64,000 nt of DNA from Baylisascaris procyonis (lineage: Eukaryota > Nematoda > Chromadorea > Rhabditida > Ascarididae), in assembly GCA_037389465.1 (NCBI GenBank), contig JAZARR010000171.1:2728001-2792000 (forward strand), written 5' to 3'. Below are positions 59,551 through 64,000 of this stretch, one piece after another. Every line of letters begins with the position of its first letter. The stretch's first letter is position 1. The position numbers and the translations under genes are program-made. The notes below the pieces were generated by a model. It saw nothing but the letters and a program-made list of their open reading frames with translations. It had not been told where the DNA came from and ran no database searches.

Positions 59551-59622
59551 AATAAAAAACAAATATACATAGCAGTGAATGAAATTAATAAAAAACAAAC
59601 ATATACAGCAGTGAATGAAATT
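59551..59622. repeat. 36-bp tandem duplication
   Basis: Two adjacent units begin AATAAAAAACAAA and end CAGTGAATGAAATT (59551-59586 and 59587-59622), with a few differences in the middle. Confidence 0.85.
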
Positions 59623-62600
59623 AAGCTTCGAAATCTCGAGGCGTTTGAAGAATCGCTTAAAATCTTTAGTGATATCGCGAAGTTCGTTTCAATTTAACAT
59701 ATCTCTGGGATGACTAAAAGAGCTAATAGGCACTTTCTATTGCTTGCAAATGTCACTTGCTTTCATTAAAAATCAATCGGATGCAGAGAGAACTTGAAAA
59801 AACTTTCGATGTCACAAAAATGATGTATGGATGAGAAGGTTGAAGGCGGAAATTGGAAAAAAAATTGACAAAACGAGGAAACCGAGAACTTCAGTTTCGA
59901 TGAATATATCATCTATAACTCAATTTAGAGAACAGAATTTGAGCGGATATAATTGCTTCCGTTGAAAGCCGCGAAGGGGTGGGAGGGAGTGAGTGGTAGG
60001 GAAAAGGTGGTGAAGTATACGATCTATGTATACAAAAGAGTAGGAAAAAATTCACCGCGAAACTTGCCTCGCAGCAGCAATGAATGAATGATAAATACAA
60101 AAGACATATCTCACGTTACAGCCAGCTACTTCACTCTGGTTGAGACTCATACGATAAACGTTCTTCAGTGACCAATGAAAGCTTCAGTCATAGATATAAC
60201 GAAGAACTATTCGGATGACAGCATGGTCATTATTTTTCTTGCTATGTTTCGCCAATTCTACAGTGCACATAACGAAGCACATGTGATAAGCGTAAAACGC
60301 CAACAATTATAAAACATCGGGATCTGAGGTGTATTAAAACAGTTAGCTTAAAGGCATGACTTTAACGACGTATTTGTGAAAGTAATTTCTTTTGCTAATC
60401 GCATTTAATGCCATGCTCTCATTAAGCGTATCGCATTATTATGCGCACTAGAATTGGCAAGACTTATGCAAGAGCTTATAAGCAACTTGAATGTTCGAGG
60501 CAGCTCGATGACGGACCACCACTTTGCCCTGCAAAAGCAGAGGTAGTAGAGTCATTTCTGTTTTTAGTGCTCATTGAATTATAGTTGTCAAAGATAAAAC
60601 CACTATAATATACATGGTTTTGTAAAGTAAATCAATGCGTATAAAAAATAACAAGAAAAATGATGTGTCGCTCGAGAGTGTTTCAAAGATGAAGTGCAGC
60701 ATTGTCCATTATTCAAATCAACTACGCAATTTCTCGCCTCATTAGGTCAAGTTTTATGGCTATTGCTGCACTACAACAAAAGTTTCTAAGTTTTCTGCAA
60801 CATTTCACGAACGGAAGCAAGATAGCATCCGGCAAACAAGAATATTTTCCATATTTGTCATATTGAAGCTAAGTGCTCTATCAAGTGCTCTATTAATATT
60901 GGCACTCTTAGATGAACAAGTCGGAAAAGAAAATCAAATTTTTGGCCACTTTTCAACCGCATCTAGTCATTTCCACTGAGTTTTTTTTTTGTGTCGATAA
61001 CCTGCGACATCCTTCTGCTAACTGTCCAGCGGTACAGACCAGCATATCATTTTCTGGATACAGCAGTGAGAAAGACAAACCATTAATAATCTCACACCGC
61101 ATTGAGATATAAAAGCTGTTGCCAATATGGTCCATTGGTATTTAGAAAAAGTCAAGCAATCAACAGTTAAAAATATCCTCCAAAAGTCTTTGAAATCTTC
61201 CGAGGGAAATATTTCTATCAAAATAGTCTGACCTCTACTCTTTCTCCTCTTCTTTCTGTACTAAAATACCGCAAATAAAAACAGAATTCATTTTAAATGA
61301 TGCACACTTTCTTTAATGTTAAAAACTAAGAGATTTTGTATAAGAAGTGAAAGTTATTGCAAGACATGTGACTAAGAATGCGAGCATTTGTGAAGGTGCT
61401 CACAGTGGGCAATAGCCGACAGCATACCTGCCTAGTTGATGGAACGCCAACTGACCCTTTTTGTTTGACATATGTCAATGCTTATTTTGACATTCCCACT
61501 TGGATGGCCTCAACGCTAACAGCTATCAATTGAGGCGAGAAAATAACGCTTCTTTGCCCATTTCGAAATTACTCCGCTAGGATTGAACTCTTCAAATTTA
61601 ACTTTTATTTTGCATTTTCTATATAGTAATAAATTACTCAAATATTCATTAAGTTTTGTAATAAATCCCAATTTACCATTGTTGCTTTACTTCTCAATTG
61701 TGTAATTGTAATAGAATTGCTGAATTCATGGACATATGCATATGCAACAAGAAATCGTTTATCGTCAAATCGCTGTTAGCAAACTATGGCATAAAACAGT
61801 TGAAAAAGGAGAATAGGTAGATAAACGATGTGTAAAGAAGTTGTTTCGAAGTTATAAAAATATAGCACACCGATAGTTTAGCACTGACGCTTAAATGCAG
61901 TCTGAAATAATCGGAATAGAACAATAAAATAAAATTTAAAAAAAAAACAAATATGAGGATGTTAAAGAGGAAAAAAAAACTAGGAAAAGGCGCACAAGCA
62001 GCCATTTCTTTCGAAGAAAAGATAACAATTAAATGGTAATTAAGCAGAAGCAAAATCTAATAGGACGCATCCGACTTAAAGATGAAAGCAAGTCAATAGA
62101 AAATGACACGAAAGAGATGCCTCTCTGACAAAAAAAGAAAATCCCATATGAAGTGAATAGTAGTTTGTCGTTTAAGAAAAAATCAGCGCATAATAAACAA
62201 GCGTTTTATAGCTTCAAATAAGGCTGCTCTTCAATTTGGAAGCTATTAAAAGCCTTGCCAATGAAAGCACTCTTCAATGCGGTCCACTCATTTCAGAACG
62301 AAACCCTCACACTTATCGATACTCTTGCTTTGATTTTATATTTTATATTCCTAGAGCATTACAAGTTGATAATAAATCTATCATTCGGAAAGCAATCGCA
62401 ATTCAAACACTTAAAAATACTCTTTTCACAGCTTGTAGATTTTAGAACCGGGAAAACATATCGGTGCAAATGTGATCGGAAATAATCAATTTTTTAGATT
62501 AATTAAAAAGTACGTTATCTTTTCGGATGGATATGTAATGATTATTCAAGTAATTGGCGGTTAGTGCATAAGATTGTACTGAACGATTAAGACCGCGTTA

Positions 62601-63300
62601 AAAGTAATCGTCAAATAAGAGAACGATCACCCTATGGACATCTTAATGAAAATGCATTATACTAAAAAATTTGTTTTAAGTTGAGCAAATAAATCTCGAA
62701 TTGTTAGATTAAACGTTATCTTGAAAGGGGATATTCGATCAGCAATGCAATTAGAAACAATTCGACCGTTTGAATGTTAATCTAAAACCGAATTGTCGAC
62801 CCAATGATATAAATATATTGGAAGTGATAAAATGCAATTGCAGAATAGCATTAGTTTTAATTCAGAACAATAAGAAAACGAATATATATTTTAGATCAAA
62901 TATGATTCGCATCTATTAAAGCAGCTCATTTACATAAATTGGGATTAACGCTTTAGTTTGTGGCAGTTTATGGCAACACGCATCATTAAAGCAAATCAAA
63001 TCGGCAGTTTAAATTGTAATTTTCAAACTTTAAGAGGGAAGTTGTGCTTGTTGAGAGATAGAGACAGCCTCGTGCTGGATGGGAAGATGAACAAAACACA
63101 ACACACACGATAGAGGCACTTGGGGTAACACTCGCAACTTTGTTGTACGAATTAATTAATGTCGATGACTAATCACTATTTCGGCTTTCAAATCCCGCAA
63201 CCACTAAATTCATCAACAAACCGGCTGTCGCTTTTTTCACTGAATATGGACCAATTGAGAACGATTAAAATAAGCAAAATCAATGTTTTTTAGTATATTT

Positions 63301-63303
<3 letters not shown>

Positions 63304-63398
<95 letters not shown>
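63304..63398. repeat. (TA)n microsatellite
   Basis: About 47 uninterrupted TA units. Confidence 0.98.
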
Positions 63399-63399
<1 letters not shown>

Positions 63400-64000
63400 C
63401 AATGAGCAGAAGAATTTCCTAACAAGACAGCCTTCGTGAATTAAGGACTCATTTAAAAAATCGCCATTCACAAACGGCTTGCTGAATTATGTCATAAACT
63501 GTTTTCGTTTTGATACGAATGTTGCATTGCATTTGTTCCTAAAAATACTGTGAAAATTGCACTACTCCATGATTCCAACAACGATCTGACAAGTCAGACT
63601 ATATCCCATCTATTCAACACTTTTACGATATCAAAATGTGCTTTTAATGTCTGCTAAGATTACACCATAAACCAATTAAGCGGAAATTTATCAGCAATGA
63701 ATAGATGGACAACCAAACCATCGGTTCCATCACGGAAGAGGTAGGAATATGATAACTGCAAGTGACAATCATAATTCCTCAGCCCAACAACGATACTAAA
63801 ATGTACCTAATTCGCATGGCTCAGAATTCGAAAATCAATGCAACGATTAAATGATTTGATGAAGATATTTTTAGCTTATCATTCATTGAACCGATAAATC
63901 AAACGCAATATAAGTGTTGACGTTTTCAAGCTAGCAATTAGTGGCATAGACGACATTGAAGGAAGCAAGAACAGCAACAACAACAGTGATGAATATTTCG

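Larger units (their letters stand above)
55030..64000. other. Gene-poor AT-rich region
   Basis: I find only short, unsupported open frames on both strands and no family motif or splice-linked set. It contains a 36-bp tandem duplication (59551-59622) and a (TA)n tract (63304-63398). It should hold the phosphatase promoter next to 55017. The rest may be intergenic or a large intron of a neighbour. Confidence 0.5.

Noticed and set aside
60538..60560. let-7-like seed GAGGTAGTAG
   Set aside because: The base before it is A rather than the usual T, the rest does not match let-7 family members I know, and no complementary arm is visible nearby to form a hairpin.

Overview
The window looks like nuclear DNA of a nematode. 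It is AT-rich. The genes are cut into many small exons with GTAAGT/GTGAGT-type donors and TTTCAG/TTTTAG acceptors. One gene belongs to the Patched-related (PTR) family that is expanded in nematodes. Two genes carry a TTCAG/TTTCAG acceptor shortly before the first ATG, as expected for spliced-leader trans-splicing. Introns are long (often about 1 kb, one about 10 kb) and hold GC-rich repeat fragments and many (TA)n tracts. That pattern fits a strongylid (clade V parasite) better than a compact Caenorhabditis genome, but the species assignment is inference.

Layout. (1) From about 329 to 5130 on the plus strand, eight exons in consistent phase encode a hydrophilic protein of unknown function. 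Its 5' end is probably outside the window. Three exons carry near-copies of an aromatic/acidic motif of the form F-S-x-F-x-F-E-S-D-[DE]-[DE]-E. Possible further exons lie at 6165-6508, and a phase-consistent group at 10531-12759 ends in a stop codon. It may be the 3' end of the same gene or a separate gene. (2) From 15582 to 36657 on the plus strand lies a complete 17-exon gene for a PTR membrane protein. My exon chain gives 859 residues with no frame conflict, including the sterol-sensing domain and both RND-type Gly/Asp motifs. (3) From 54970 down to 39735 on the minus strand lies a histidine-phosphatase (phosphoglycerate mutase, UBASH3/Sts-like) gene. Seven exons give 308 residues. The first coding exon is separated from the rest by a 10.3 kb intron. 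The catalytic RHG motif reads RNG, so this is probably a pseudophosphatase. The PTR and phosphatase genes converge tail to tail, about 3.1 kb apart. (4) From 55017 to 64000 I see no supportable gene.

Repeats are prominent: eight long (TA)n tracts between 37.1 and 63.4 kb, a (TTTA)n tract that looks like the tail of a minus-strand non-LTR element (6.9-7.2 kb), a GC-rich insert flanked by imperfect direct repeats in a PTR intron (21.6-23.2 kb), palindromic GGGCCCTG hairpins (25.5 and 26.5 kb), and GC-rich dispersed-repeat-like inserts at 31 and 32 kb. Nothing indicates that the three gene regions work in one pathway; they appear to be ordinary independent nematode genes.
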